Assembly (NCBI RefSeq): GCF_019457905.1
Contig: NZ_JAHZSV010000021.1
Location: forward strand, 1-64,000
Direction: 5' to 3'
DNA: 64,000 nucleotides
DNA from: Flagellimonas abyssi
Lineage (GTDB): Bacteria; Bacteroidota; Bacteroidia; Flavobacteriales; Flavobacteriaceae
This document shows positions 18,407 to 27,270 of the stretch, one piece after another. A program made the translations under genes and the position numbers. Position 1 is the stretch's first letter, and every line of letters starts with the position of its first letter. The notes under the pieces are model-generated. The model made no database searches and was not told where the DNA came from. It saw nothing but the letters and a program-made list of their open reading frames with translations.

Positions 18407-18964
18407 ATGAAAACCTCAAACTTATATATTAAGACTACGCTTGCTATTTTCTTGACCACTTTATTCATCGGCTGTTCCGCAGAAGATGGTGAGCAAGGTC
18501 CGACAGGGCCTCAAGGAGCACAAGGTGAACAAGGGCCAACTGGACCCCAAGGTGAACCTGGAGAAAATGGAAATGCCAATGTAATCGCCTCTGAATGGAT
18601 ACCGGAACAATTTTCGAATGATATTGTAAGCTATACCCAGTTCTATATTGAGGATGAGGTATTTACCAGCGATATTTTAAATTCTGGAACCGTTCTGGTA
18701 TATGGGCGTGATGGCGTTTACGTTGTTCCTATTCCCGTAGTCTTCAACGACCAAACCTATTACTTTGTATTGCCCGAAACTTTGGGCGAAATCATCTTTA
18801 TCGCCCGATCAGTTGATAACTCCCTCACCTCCTTTGGTGTATTCACGGATTTTAGATATGTGATTATACCCGATAGCAGTACTACCATGAAAGACGGGCA
18901 GACCATAAACTTTAATAAAATGACCTACTATGAAGTAATGGACCACTTTGGTCTTTCTTATTAG
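18407..18964 (+). CDS. Lipoprotein with collagen-like repeat
   Basis: A 185-residue lipoprotein: signal peptide with lipobox 'FIGCSAEDG', then a 28-residue Gly-x-y stretch (bases 18488-18571), then about 130 residues with a beta-rich pattern. Bacterial collagen-like stalks form trimers that hold a domain away from the surface. The tail 'VIASEWIPEQF' onward resembles other flavobacterial collagen-like lipoproteins of unknown function. It sits behind the microprotein and in front of a second lipoprotein (49 bases later) and is probably under the control of the hybrid regulator. Confidence 0.82.
   Translation: MKTSNLYIKTTLAIFLTTLFIGCSAEDGEQGPTGPQGAQGEQGPTGPQGEPGENGNANVIASEWIPEQFSNDIVSYTQFYIEDEVFTSDILNSGTVLVYGRDGVYVVPIPVVFNDQTYYFVLPETLGEIIFIARSVDNSLTSFGVFTDFRYVIIPDSSTTMKDGQTINFNKMTYYEVMDHFGLSY
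18488..18571 (+). repeat. Collagen-like Gly-x-y repeat
   Basis: Nine successive G-x-y triplets within the lipoprotein gene (GEQ GPT GPQ GAQ GEQ GPT GPQ ... by residues). The unit GPTGPQG(A/E) occurs twice, pointing to a tandem duplication. Pro is in position x or y as in bacterial collagens. Confidence 0.9.
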
Positions 18965-19013
18965 CAATTACCGTGAACGAAAACTACAATACTTTTTATA
19001 AATAAAATAAATC

Positions 19014-20354
19014 ATGAATACTGTAAAGCCATTTTTTAAACTACTATTTATCTGCTTTGCCCTTTTGTTACAGGGCTGCAGCAATGATGACAATGGAAGT
19101 GAAATCGAAGATGAAATTGAAGACGTCGATGACGTTGGAGATGATGACGATGACGAAGGGGAAATTACCGTTGGGACCTTGACCACGTTGAGTCCTTCCA
19201 ATAACGAAAAGCCCGTTTCCAAGACACCTACCATAGTCTGGGAGGAGTACGACGGAGAGCAAACGGTAACATACTCCGTTTTTCTTGGAACCTCCGAAGA
19301 CGGGTTAGCAGAATTCGCATCCGGACTTGACATGCCCACCTTTGATATAGAGGAAACCGACCCCCTTGAACTGAACACCGACTATTATTGGCAGGTAATA
19401 GCCGTTGAAGATGGTACCATCCTGGCAGAAAGTGAGGTACAACTCTTTACCACCGAAACCATATTCGCCACCTTGATTACCGAAGATGCAGCATACGGGA
19501 GCAGAAAGGGTGCGGCTGTTGAAGTTTTTAATGAAAAAATATGGTTGATCGGAGGCCGAGACGAAACGGATACTCCGCTTCCGGATATTTGGTCCAGTGC
19601 AGATGGTGAAAACTGGACATTTGAAGGCAATCTTTCTTTTGGGGCCATTTATGGGCACGAGCTGATCTCGTTCAATGGCAGATTATGGATCTACGGAGGT
19701 AGTTCCGAGGGTATTCTGTCCAATAAGATTTTTAGTTCTGAAGATGGTATCACTTGGGTAGAGGAAACGGAGACCACACCCTTTACTCAATATCAGTCCT
19801 CTAGATTTGCGATTCTTGGAAATCAAATATTTAGGATTGCCGGCTACAGGGGCGATGTGGAAGAACTTTCCCCTGAGCGAAATGTTTATAGCAGTTCGGA
19901 TGGCTTAAATTGGGTGCTGGAAACCGAAAACCATGGGTTTGAATCCAAATACGGTTTTCGAATTGAAAGCCTTAACGATATCCTTTATTGTTTTGAACCC
20001 GACCCGGATTCGGACATCGAAGCAATCAGCACTAGGACTAGTTCTGATGGCGTCAATTGGTCCGACCCAGTTGTTTCCAATATTCGAGAAAGAGGTATAA
20101 ACTCTGTAAGCACTGTGGTATTCGACGATAGAATCATATTGATGACCACTCCTGTTGATGGCCCCAACAGCTACTCCACCTTTTATATATCCCAAAATGG
20201 TGAAGATTGGGAGTTGGCCACTACGATTGATTCCTTCCCTATACAAGCTATTTTCTTTACGTTGGTCAATTTAAATGGGAAACTTTTTGCGATCGGAGGG
20301 ACCCAAAGGAGTAATTTTTCGTCAACCGACAATACCGTTTGGAAGTTGAACTGA
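19014..20354 (+). CDS. Kelch-like beta-propeller lipoprotein
   Basis: A 446-residue lipoprotein: lipobox 'LLQGCSNDD', then a very acidic linker (about 25-50), a fibronectin-III-like domain (about 55-145, 'SPSNNEKPVSKTPTIVWEEY ... YYWQVIAVED'), and a beta-propeller (150-446) with repeated 'W-S-x2-D-G-x-N/T-W' and 'LWIYGG', 'LFAIGG' blades. The blades resemble galactose oxidase/Kelch or sialidase-like propellers. It is anchored to the outer membrane, perhaps surface exposed, and could bind glycans. It is the last gene of the cluster behind the hybrid regulator. Confidence 0.82.
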   Translation: MNTVKPFFKLLFICFALLLQGCSNDDNGSEIEDEIEDVDDVGDDDDDEGEITVGTLTTLSPSNNEKPVSKTPTIVWEEYDGEQTVTYSVFLGTSEDGLAEFASGLDMPTFDIEETDPLELNTDYYWQVIAVEDGTILAESEVQLFTTETIFATLITEDAAYGSRKGAAVEVFNEKIWLIGGRDETDTPLPDIWSSADGENWTFEGNLSFGAIYGHELISFNGRLWIYGGSSEGILSNKIFSSEDGITWVEETETTPFTQYQSSRFAILGNQIFRIAGYRGDVEELSPERNVYSSSDGLNWVLETENHGFESKYGFRIESLNDILYCFEPDPDSDIEAISTRTSSDGVNWSDPVVSNIRERGINSVSTVVFDDRIILMTTPVDGPNSYSTFYISQNGEDWELATTIDSFPIQAIFFTLVNLNGKLFAIGGTQRSNFSSTDNTVWKLN

Positions 20355-20391
20355 TGCAATAGTATTTGAAGAAATATTGAGGATATTGATT

Positions 20392-20440
20392 TACAAGAAG
20401 TATCGAATATTAGGAATTAAGATATTCGATACTTCTTGTA
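20392..20440. terminator. Long perfect inverted repeat between convergent genes
   Basis: A 19-bp perfect inverted repeat (TACAAGAAGTATCGAATAT and its complement) with an 11-nt loop lies between the propeller lipoprotein stop and the YaiO-like stop. It has no T run on either side, but its position fits a bidirectional terminator or a processing hairpin. The stem is longer than that of a usual terminator. Confidence 0.65.
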
Positions 20441-20455
20441 TGTCCATACTACATC

Positions 20456-21496
20456 TCAAAAACGTTTGATATAACCCAATTTCACAGTGTATTGGTCATC
20501 AAAAGTGTCCGAAGCAAACTCTATACGGTCATACGATGCTTCTACATAAACAATATGGGTTTGGCCCAACAGATTTCTATAGCCCAAGGCAAAATTAGTA
20601 GAGCGCAACCTTGCTGTATTATTGAACAGCACATTGTTCGATGTATTGTCCGGCGAAAAACCGGTCCCCACCCGTACGCTAAAATAATCTTCGGCTCCGC
20701 CAAAATAGTATCTTGCCGTAAGTGCATACGCATCTGCTATCTCAGCATCTACCGTATTCAGATATGTCCTAAGGTTAAACCAGTAATTCTTGTAATATTT
20801 ACCCAATCCAAAGGTGTAAGTCCATGAGGCTTCATCAAACTGCAACATCCTAAAACCAGCATCGACTTCAAAGGCGGCAGGCAGATTGGTATCAAGTGAA
20901 AATCCAGCGCGATACTCTGGAAAAATAGCTTTGTCGTTGGATATTCCCCCATTGATATAGGCATAAAACATTTTTGAAATTCTTGGATAAAAATCCACCT
21001 CGAACTGTGTACTACCAATTCCAAACCTATTCCCATAATTTAGCCTGCCAAAAATCGGTCCAATGCTTGATTGCCTTCCATAATGCAGACTGGCCAAATG
21101 CCAAGGTTGGTCAAAACGCTCCTTGAAGTGCACAAAATTATAGGAGACTCCTACCTCATTCAAGTTTTCGCCCGTGGCCATATTCTGTAGCAAGGACCGT
21201 ACGTTGGTGGATTTTGGATGATACTTCAAAGCGGTGTTCAACGTTTTGCTTGCTTCTTGACTTCGCTTTAAATCCATCAATATTTTTGCTTTGAGCACTA
21301 ACAGGCTCTCTGAATCTGGATGGGATTGCAATCCTTTGTCAACAATTTCCAAGGCCTTCTCCGAATCTTGATTCCAGAACTCCAAGCTGGCGTAAGCCAA
21401 GGCTGCGTCTTCATACCCCGAATTCGAATTGAAAGTTGCTCCTAGGATTCTTCTTGCGTTATCGGGTTGTTTATCCCAGGTGTACAATCGTCCCAA
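20456..21496 (-). pseudogene. 5'-truncated YaiO-type outer-membrane beta-barrel gene
   Basis: Encodes 346 residues starting inside the TPR region: 'GRLYTWDKQPDNARRIL' and two more TPR units to residue 110, then a beta-barrel (115-346) ending 'TVKLGYIKRF' with a C-terminal aromatic. This is the YaiO outer-membrane family. Intact members begin with a signal peptide and an extra repeat before the 'GRLYxWD' unit; here both are missing, and the frame can only open with TTG or run up to a stop about 45 bases earlier. Upstream it merges with a sensor-gene fragment in another frame. Without a signal peptide it cannot reach the outer membrane. Confidence 0.75.
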
Positions 21497-21499
21497 AAA

Positions 21500-21956
21500 A
21501 ATGGCACTGCCTGGGACATATATGGGGCAAACCTCATTTTGTTAGGTTTTCCTAATAAAATCAGTAAAAGTGATATCCCCAAAAGCGAAAAAGAGAGTGA
21601 AGTGGCGGACGACATCCTGCCCGGGTACGGGTTACCTGATTGTATCCCAAAAAATCCTCCACAATAAATTGGTCTATTCCCAAATCAATTGCAAAAATAT
21701 CCTGACTCAAAGTTAACAAACCTACAATCAATAAAAATGCATTGACGATATGCGCAAAAACTATATTATAGTGTTTTACAATAAGTACTATGGTCGCTCC
21801 CAAAAAAATAAAGCACAAGGCTGTGTTGAATTTCATTGAAGGGAGTTCGGAGACAACCCTGGTAAGCGATTCCAATTGAAACATCCATCCCAATATGGCC
21901 AAAATTGACACGATATTGATGATAGCAGAAATGATAAGTATGTATCTTTTGAGCAT
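21500..21956 (-). pseudogene. Frameshifted N-terminal fragment of a membrane sensor protein
   Basis: From 21956 the first frame reads four membrane segments of the type found at the start of flavobacterial sensor kinases ('ELPSMKFNTALCFIFLGATI', 'DIFAIDLGIDQFIVED'). At about 21632 the frame is lost: the continuation 'NPYPGRMSSATSLSFSLLG' is in the next frame, which restores the family motif P-G-R-M-s-x-x-T-s-L. It then runs to 'MRFAPYMSQ' and stops matching near 21500, where the truncated YaiO frame begins. No kinase domain follows. This looks like one frameshift plus a deletion that fused two genes. Confidence 0.68.
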
Positions 21957-22294
21957 TTTTTTGGGGAAACAGTATAATTATGTAGCGTTTTACTTACAAA
22001 AAATTATACTTAATTCAAAAAAGGAACTCTGTTGTAAAAAGAAATCCATTTTTAAGGTTCGGATACTTCTTCATAAACATTTACTTATCATAGAAAAAAT
22101 TAGCCCTTACCGAAAAACCGAAACAATATTTACAATCGTATTAATCCATATGAATTTTAACATGTTGAATTTCCAACACAGCTCATACAACCTATAAATG
22201 CTCAATTTAGCATTTTAACTAATTTTTATCATTTAACACATTGTGTGTCTTACGATTATATAATTTTGACTAATTTTTAAAATATGCGTTTTAA
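21957..22294. other. Intergenic region, no gene seen
   Basis: 338 AT-rich bases between the sensor fragment and the first serine hydrolase gene. A 100-codon frame crosses it but has no family features. A promoter for the hydrolase operon should lie near 22240-22290, where AT-rich sequence with 'taattttgac' is found. Nothing else was recognised. Confidence 0.5.
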
Positions 22295-23197
22295 ATGAAA
22301 ATCACCTATTTCGCATTTTTATTTTTTACCGTTTGTCTTTCCATCTTTGGTCAGCAGACTCTCCCAATAAAAGTTGGGAGCGAAAAAGTAAAACCGTTGA
22401 CCAAGTTGATAGACACCTCGTTACAAGCAAATTTAGAAGACGAGATTTTGGGCAATGAGACATGGGCCGGCTTAATAGGTCAAAAAAAGATGGCAATTGG
22501 CATCGTGGATCTGAGCAACCCCGAGCATGTTAGATTTGCAAGAATCAATGGCAACCATATGATGTATGCCGCAAGCCTGCCAAAGATTGCCATTTTACTT
22601 GCTGCGATGGATGCAATAGAAAAAGGTGAGCTTATTGAAACTTCTGAGATCAAAAAGGACATGAGGTTAATGATCAGCAAATCGGATAATGCTGCATCTA
22701 CTAGGATGATAGACCGTTTGGGGTATGCCAAGATAGAATCCGTAATGACCGATCCAACGTATGCTTTCTATGATGAGGGCAACGGGGGCGGGCTCTGGGT
22801 AGGCAAAAGATATGGTGGAGGTGGCAATACCAACAGGGAACCTTTAAAACAACTTAGCCATGCCGCATCCGTGACACAGGTGTGCCGCTTTTATTACTTA
22901 CTTGCCAATGGTAAGCTGGTAAATGAAAAACGCTCCAAACAAATGCTAAACATCATGGAGAATCCGGAGCTTCACCACAAATTCGTGAACACCTTGGAAA
23001 TCATTGCACCTTCTGCACGTCTTTTTAGAAAATCCGGCTCTTGGAAAACCTATCATTCCGATTCCATTCTGGTATGGGGCAAAGAGGCCAATCGAAGATA
23101 CATCTTGGTCGCACTGATCGATGACCCTAATGGCGAACAGATTATTCGAAATTTGGTAAAGCCCATCGAAAAAGTATTGAAAAAACCCGAAATTTAA
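22295..23197 (+). CDS. Exported serine hydrolase (class A beta-lactamase-like)
   Basis: A 300-residue exported protein (signal peptide MKITYFAFLFFTVCLSIFGQ) of the beta-lactamase2/penicillin-binding fold. All three active-site motifs are visible: SxxK at S94-K97 (ASLPK), SDN at 130-132, and K-S-G near residue 247 (FRKSGSW). So it should be catalytically competent as an acyl-serine enzyme. The usual Glu166 loop of true beta-lactamases is not obvious, so a role on peptidoglycan peptides or other amides/esters is as likely as drug resistance. It forms an operon with the nucleotide-carrier gene 22 bases downstream. Confidence 0.85.
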   Translation: MKITYFAFLFFTVCLSIFGQQTLPIKVGSEKVKPLTKLIDTSLQANLEDEILGNETWAGLIGQKKMAIGIVDLSNPEHVRFARINGNHMMYAASLPKIAILLAAMDAIEKGELIETSEIKKDMRLMISKSDNAASTRMIDRLGYAKIESVMTDPTYAFYDEGNGGGLWVGKRYGGGGNTNREPLKQLSHAASVTQVCRFYYLLANGKLVNEKRSKQMLNIMENPELHHKFVNTLEIIAPSARLFRKSGSWKTYHSDSILVWGKEANRRYILVALIDDPNGEQIIRNLVKPIEKVLKKPEI

Positions 23198-23219
23198 TCA
23201 TTGGAAAGTTACATGGCCA

Positions 23220-26021
23220 ATGATATTTGAGCTAACAAATAAATTTTTTGACATACGAAAGGGAGAGTTTAAAATCTCCCTTTTTATGTTTTGCTACATC
23301 TTTTTGATCATTTCCGTGCTACTGATCATAAAGCCGACAATCAATGCACTTTTTCTTTCAGAACTTGGTGCGGAAAAATTATCCGTAGCTTACGTCTTGG
23401 TTGCCTTTACTGCAGTCCTAAGTTCCTTTTTCTACACAAGGGTACTTGCCAAATTTGGACTGAACCATATCATAAGAACCACATTGCTCTCGTCAATTAT
23501 AATACTTGTGGCATTGGCCGTACTTTTAAGACTAGGATTGATCAACCCCTATTTACTGTTCTTTTTTTATATCTGGTCTGCCATTTATGCTGTGCTGTCA
23601 GCCTCACAATTTTGGGTGTTGGCCAATCTGGTCTATAACGTCAGGGACGCCAAAAGGCTTTTCGGATTTATAGGTTCTGGAGCCATATTGGGCGGTATAT
23701 TTGGAGGCTACATCACCTCCATTTTGGCACCTTTCGTGGGGAACGATGCCATGATCTTTATCGCCGCAATCATGCTTATGGGTTGTTTTCCCGTTTTACG
23801 GGAAATCTGGAAACTTCGGGTGAACAAACTGGATGATTTCAAAAAAAAGAAGCGAATCTCCATCACAGATGGCCATCCGTACAAACTGATCAAAAAATCA
23901 CGACATCTGACCTATATGGCACTCACAGTAGCTGTAGGCGTGTTGGTGGCCAAGTTGGTAGACTATCAATTTAGCGATTTTGCTGCAAAATCTTTTGATG
24001 ATCCCGAGGAACTCACCTCATTTTTGGCATTTTGGTTTTCCACATTCAACCTGTTGTCCTTGGGAATCCAATTATTTGTTACCCATCGTGTTGTTGGTAT
24101 TTGGGGCGTTGGATTTTCGCTGTTGCTCCTGCCCTTGGGCATCCTTTTCGGCTCCATCTTTTTTTTGATATTGCCCGAACTGTCCGCAATCGTGGTCATC
24201 AAGGCCATGGACGGCATCTTAAAACAATCGATAAACAAAAGTGCTTCCGAATTATTGGTTCTCCCATTACCGTTCGAGCTGAAAAACCGTACCAAATCTT
24301 TCATTGATGTTGTAGTGGATAGCATTGCCACCGGCGTAGCAGGCCTATTGCTCATATTTTTTGTTAGCGCACTAGACCTTGGAACTACGAGCATTACCTT
24401 ATTGATCATAGTTTTGGTGATGATTTGGATTTTTTTCATCAGTATTCTACGGCAGGAATATTACACCACTTTCAAAAAGAACCTGGAAAATGTTTCTCCA
24501 AGCTCCACCAATCCTTCCAATACAAAGGCGAAGCCCATTTCCGCTATTGAAGGAATGAAAAACGTTTTTTACAGTGGCACAGACGAACAGATTCTTTTTA
24601 TGCTCAACAAATTGATGGAAATCAATGATAGAAGGTTTACGGATGATGTACTAATATTACTTGATCATCCTTCCCTGAAGATAAAAGCTGCCGCCATGCG
24701 GAACCTGTATTTTTTGAACAGCTCCAGCATGATAACCAATATCAACGAACTATTACAGCATAATGATGAAGAACTGACCTTGGCCACCTTTGAATATTTA
24801 TTGCTGCACGCCGAACAAAATGAAGAATACATCTTCGACGAATTTCTGGAAGCAGATAGTCAATTGATCAAAGATACCGCACTGTATTGTTTGGCCTTGG
24901 AAAGTACGGGGAACCAAACCCTAAAAACAAAATATGACCTTCCGGGCAGATTGGAAAGACGATTATCACAAAACGACATCGCAATTAACCCACTTGTATT
25001 AAAGGCCATTGGCGCTTCGGGTTACCCTCAATTCTACCCAGCAATAACAGAACATCTCGATAGTGTGGACAATCATTTAAGGGAAGCAGCGATTAGGGCG
25101 GCCGGATTGAGCATGCGGCCATTGTTTATCAACAAATTACTGCAATTGCTCACCCATAAGAACATGCGTCCGCTTGCCATAGAGGCCTTGCACAACTACG
25201 GACCGGGAATCCTTCCCATCTTGGTTTCAAATGTAAAAAACAGGACGGTAAGCCTTGATGTTTGCAGACTGGTACCTTCGGTCATAAAAACCTTTATGTC
25301 CAAAGATGCGGTACATTCATTGTTCCAACTTTTTGATGATGTGGACCTCAGTGTACGACTGGCTGTGGTACGGTCGTTGAGCGATATCAGAAAAGAGCGC
25401 CCCACGCTCCGTTTTAACCGATTCAAGATAGTTGCCAAGATCTTTGAAGAATGCACACTGTACCACCAAACACTTTCAGCGATGCATACCCAGATCATTA
25501 TTTCATATAGAAACCGTAAAAAATCCGGTGGACAAATTAATGTTGAAGAAAGGAATGCACGAGCATCATTATTGGAGCTATTGGAACGTAGACTTGATTC
25601 TGGTCTGGAACGTATATTCAAATTACTAGGGCTTAAATATGTACAGGAAGATGTTCATAATGCCTATTTGGGCTTGTTGAGTCCCAAAGAAGAATCTCGT
25701 ATAAAGGCCATTGAGTTTCTGGACAACCTACTCACAGGAAATCTTAAACAAAAATTACTGCCCATAATAGAGGAAGCCACTATGGATTTTTCATCAGAAG
25801 AGGCAATACAAAAGATCAAACATGCCATACCTAGTGAAATCGAATGCTTTGAGCAACTGTTGCAGGTGCCCGATATAAAGTTAAGATTGGCGGTAATCTA
25901 TCTGATAGGCAAACAGCGAGACAAACGTTTTAAGGAGCTATTGGAACGCTATGTAACAGATGATAATCCTAAAATCAAGGATTTTGCTCAAAATGCCATT
26001 AAGGAAATCAACCTTTCCTAA
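23220..26021 (+). CDS. ADP/ATP-translocase-like (Npt1/Npt2) carrier fused to HEAT repeats
   Basis: A 933-residue inner-membrane protein. Residues 1-430 form about 12 membrane helices of the TLC/Npt nucleotide-carrier type: 'RKGEFKISLFMFCYIFLI', 'ANLVYNVRDAKRLFGFIGSG' and 'GAILGGIFGGYI' follow the conserved 'w....d...vkeakrfyp..g.ga.lG.i..G' layout. Residues 440-933 are HEAT-like repeats ('LDHPSLKIKAAAMRNLYFL', 'VDLSVRLAVVRSLSDI') in the cytosol. Classic members swap host ATP for ADP in rickettsiae and chlamydiae; free-living homologues have unknown substrates. It follows an exported serine hydrolase and its 3' end overlaps the convergent hydrolase gene by 14 bases. Confidence 0.85.
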   Translation: MIFELTNKFFDIRKGEFKISLFMFCYIFLIISVLLIIKPTINALFLSELGAEKLSVAYVLVAFTAVLSSFFYTRVLAKFGLNHIIRTTLLSSIIILVALAVLLRLGLINPYLLFFFYIWSAIYAVLSASQFWVLANLVYNVRDAKRLFGFIGSGAILGGIFGGYITSILAPFVGNDAMIFIAAIMLMGCFPVLREIWKLRVNKLDDFKKKKRISITDGHPYKLIKKSRHLTYMALTVAVGVLVAKLVDYQFSDFAAKSFDDPEELTSFLAFWFSTFNLLSLGIQLFVTHRVVGIWGVGFSLLLLPLGILFGSIFFLILPELSAIVVIKAMDGILKQSINKSASELLVLPLPFELKNRTKSFIDVVVDSIATGVAGLLLIFFVSALDLGTTSITLLIIVLVMIWIFFISILRQEYYTTFKKNLENVSPSSTNPSNTKAKPISAIEGMKNVFYSGTDEQILFMLNKLMEINDRRFTDDVLILLDHPSLKIKAAAMRNLYFLNSSSMITNINELLQHNDEELTLATFEYLLLHAEQNEEYIFDEFLEADSQLIKDTALYCLALESTGNQTLKTKYDLPGRLERRLSQNDIAINPLVLKAIGASGYPQFYPAITEHLDSVDNHLREAAIRAAGLSMRPLFINKLLQLLTHKNMRPLAIEALHNYGPGILPILVSNVKNRTVSLDVCRLVPSVIKTFMSKDAVHSLFQLFDDVDLSVRLAVVRSLSDIRKERPTLRFNRFKIVAKIFEECTLYHQTLSAMHTQIIISYRNRKKSGGQINVEERNARASLLELLERRLDSGLERIFKLLGLKYVQEDVHNAYLGLLSPKEESRIKAIEFLDNLLTGNLKQKLLPIIEEATMDFSSEEAIQKIKHAIPSEIECFEQLLQVPDIKLRLAVIYLIGKQRDKRFKELLERYVTDDNPKIKDFAQNAIKEINLS

Positions 26022-27270
26022 CAATCTTGTCAATCGCCGAAGCCAGATACATATGGTCGGATGCCGAATTTTTTCGAAGCACGTTGGTCATGAGGACCAC
26101 CATATATCTGCAGTTATCGGGATGTTCCACTATGATAACCGAATTCATAAAGTTCTGTACATTTCCCATATATTTTCCGCATTCCTCGCCCTTGCTCCTA
26201 TCGCATTTGTACAAGCTACCAGATTTAAAATAAACCGCTGCTTCCTTTAGTGCTGGCGATTGGGCGTAGCGTATCCGTCTATCGGTCATGTACATTAACC
26301 GTTTCATTTCGAGGCTACTTTCCTTATCTACCACTTTTCCTTGTTCGAGTTGGACCAAAAACTTCATCAAACCATAAGGAGTACCAATACTTCCGCCTTT
26401 ATCTCCTACGTAGGTATTGGCACCTGATGTAAAAAAGCTGCCCAAGCGCCATTCATCAGCTGTTATACCCAAATCACGCAAAGGAAGGTTCACCACATCA
26501 TTGGCCATATCGGTCAAATCTTTTTTGGGGGTCTCCTTAAAATAGGCCATTGCCTCCTCTTCGGTAAGCTCTGGGTATTTTTCGCCAAAGGCCGCCATTA
26601 GCAATGCCTCACGCCATACAATACTGGCAGCACCATTGTTACTAACCGAAAGCATGTGGTCCGCCCATTCATAAAGACTAAATACATCACTTGCTACCAC
26701 TTGCCGTTTTACCAATGTATTTTTTTCCACATTAAAAATGGGAACGGTATGTTCATCAGTGAGCCCCCATACCCCAGCTTTCACCATTTTATTTTTCAGC
26801 AATTGTGTACGCAGTTCAAAGGAATCGGGATAGACTTTGGCCAACTGTTCAAAAAGCGCGGTAAGCACGGCCAACTTGCCCACACTTCCCGGCTGATACC
26901 CCAAGGATTTGTTTCGTTCGGCATAGCGGACACTATCAGGATCGGAAATATCCATAATGGTCAATGAGTAACTTTTGTCGAGACCTCGGAACAGGGCACC
27001 TATATCTTTCTGAAATGATTCGTCCACTTCAAAAAAACTTCCAACGCTATCTTCCTTTCTGGATAAGAGATTGAGTTTGATGTCCTCCCAAGATTTCATG
27101 GCTCCCGCGGGCAATGGTGTGGATTCTTTCAACTCCCCATTTTTGATCATTTCAAGTCTTTTGAGACGTTTGATCCCCGTACGCTCGTATCCATCGATAG
27201 GATATTCCACAAATTCGCTGAATCCAAGCCCCATCAATCCTAAAAACACTATGATAACTATCTTTTTCAT
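26008..27270 (-). CDS. Exported serine hydrolase, second copy
   Basis: A 420-residue exported protein (signal peptide MKKIVIIVFLGLMGLGFSE) of the same serine-hydrolase fold as the gene at 22295, but longer, with an extra segment after residue 170. Active-site motifs: SxxK at S129-K132 (GSVGK), 'SVSNNGAA' in the SDN place, and 'YFKSGSLYKC' as the KSG motif. Ser, Lys and the Asn pair are kept, so activity is plausible. It starts directly after the stop of the dikinase gene (0 bases between), so it is translated with it. The two hydrolases flank the carrier and the dikinase. Confidence 0.82.
   Translation of the reverse strand: MKKIVIIVFLGLMGLGFSEFVEYPIDGYERTGIKRLKRLEMIKNGELKESTPLPAGAMKSWEDIKLNLLSRKEDSVGSFFEVDESFQKDIGALFRGLDKSYSLTIMDISDPDSVRYAERNKSLGYQPGSVGKLAVLTALFEQLAKVYPDSFELRTQLLKNKMVKAGVWGLTDEHTVPIFNVEKNTLVKRQVVASDVFSLYEWADHMLSVSNNGAASIVWREALLMAAFGEKYPELTEEEAMAYFKETPKKDLTDMANDVVNLPLRDLGITADEWRLGSFFTSGANTYVGDKGGSIGTPYGLMKFLVQLEQGKVVDKESSLEMKRLMYMTDRRIRYAQSPALKEAAVYFKSGSLYKCDRSKGEECGKYMGNVQNFMNSVIIVEHPDNCRYMVVLMTNVLRKNSASDHMYLASAIDKIVRKG

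Noticed and set aside
21895..22197. 100-codon plus-strand frame in the gap before the serine hydrolase
   Set aside because: Low-complexity, Lys/Ile-rich with no family or ribosome-site support; overlaps the sensor fragment.
22295..27270. Calling the two serine hydrolases antibiotic-resistance beta-lactamases
   Set aside because: The SxxK, SDN/SNN and KSG motifs are shared with non-resistance enzymes and no clear Glu166 loop is seen; context points to another use.
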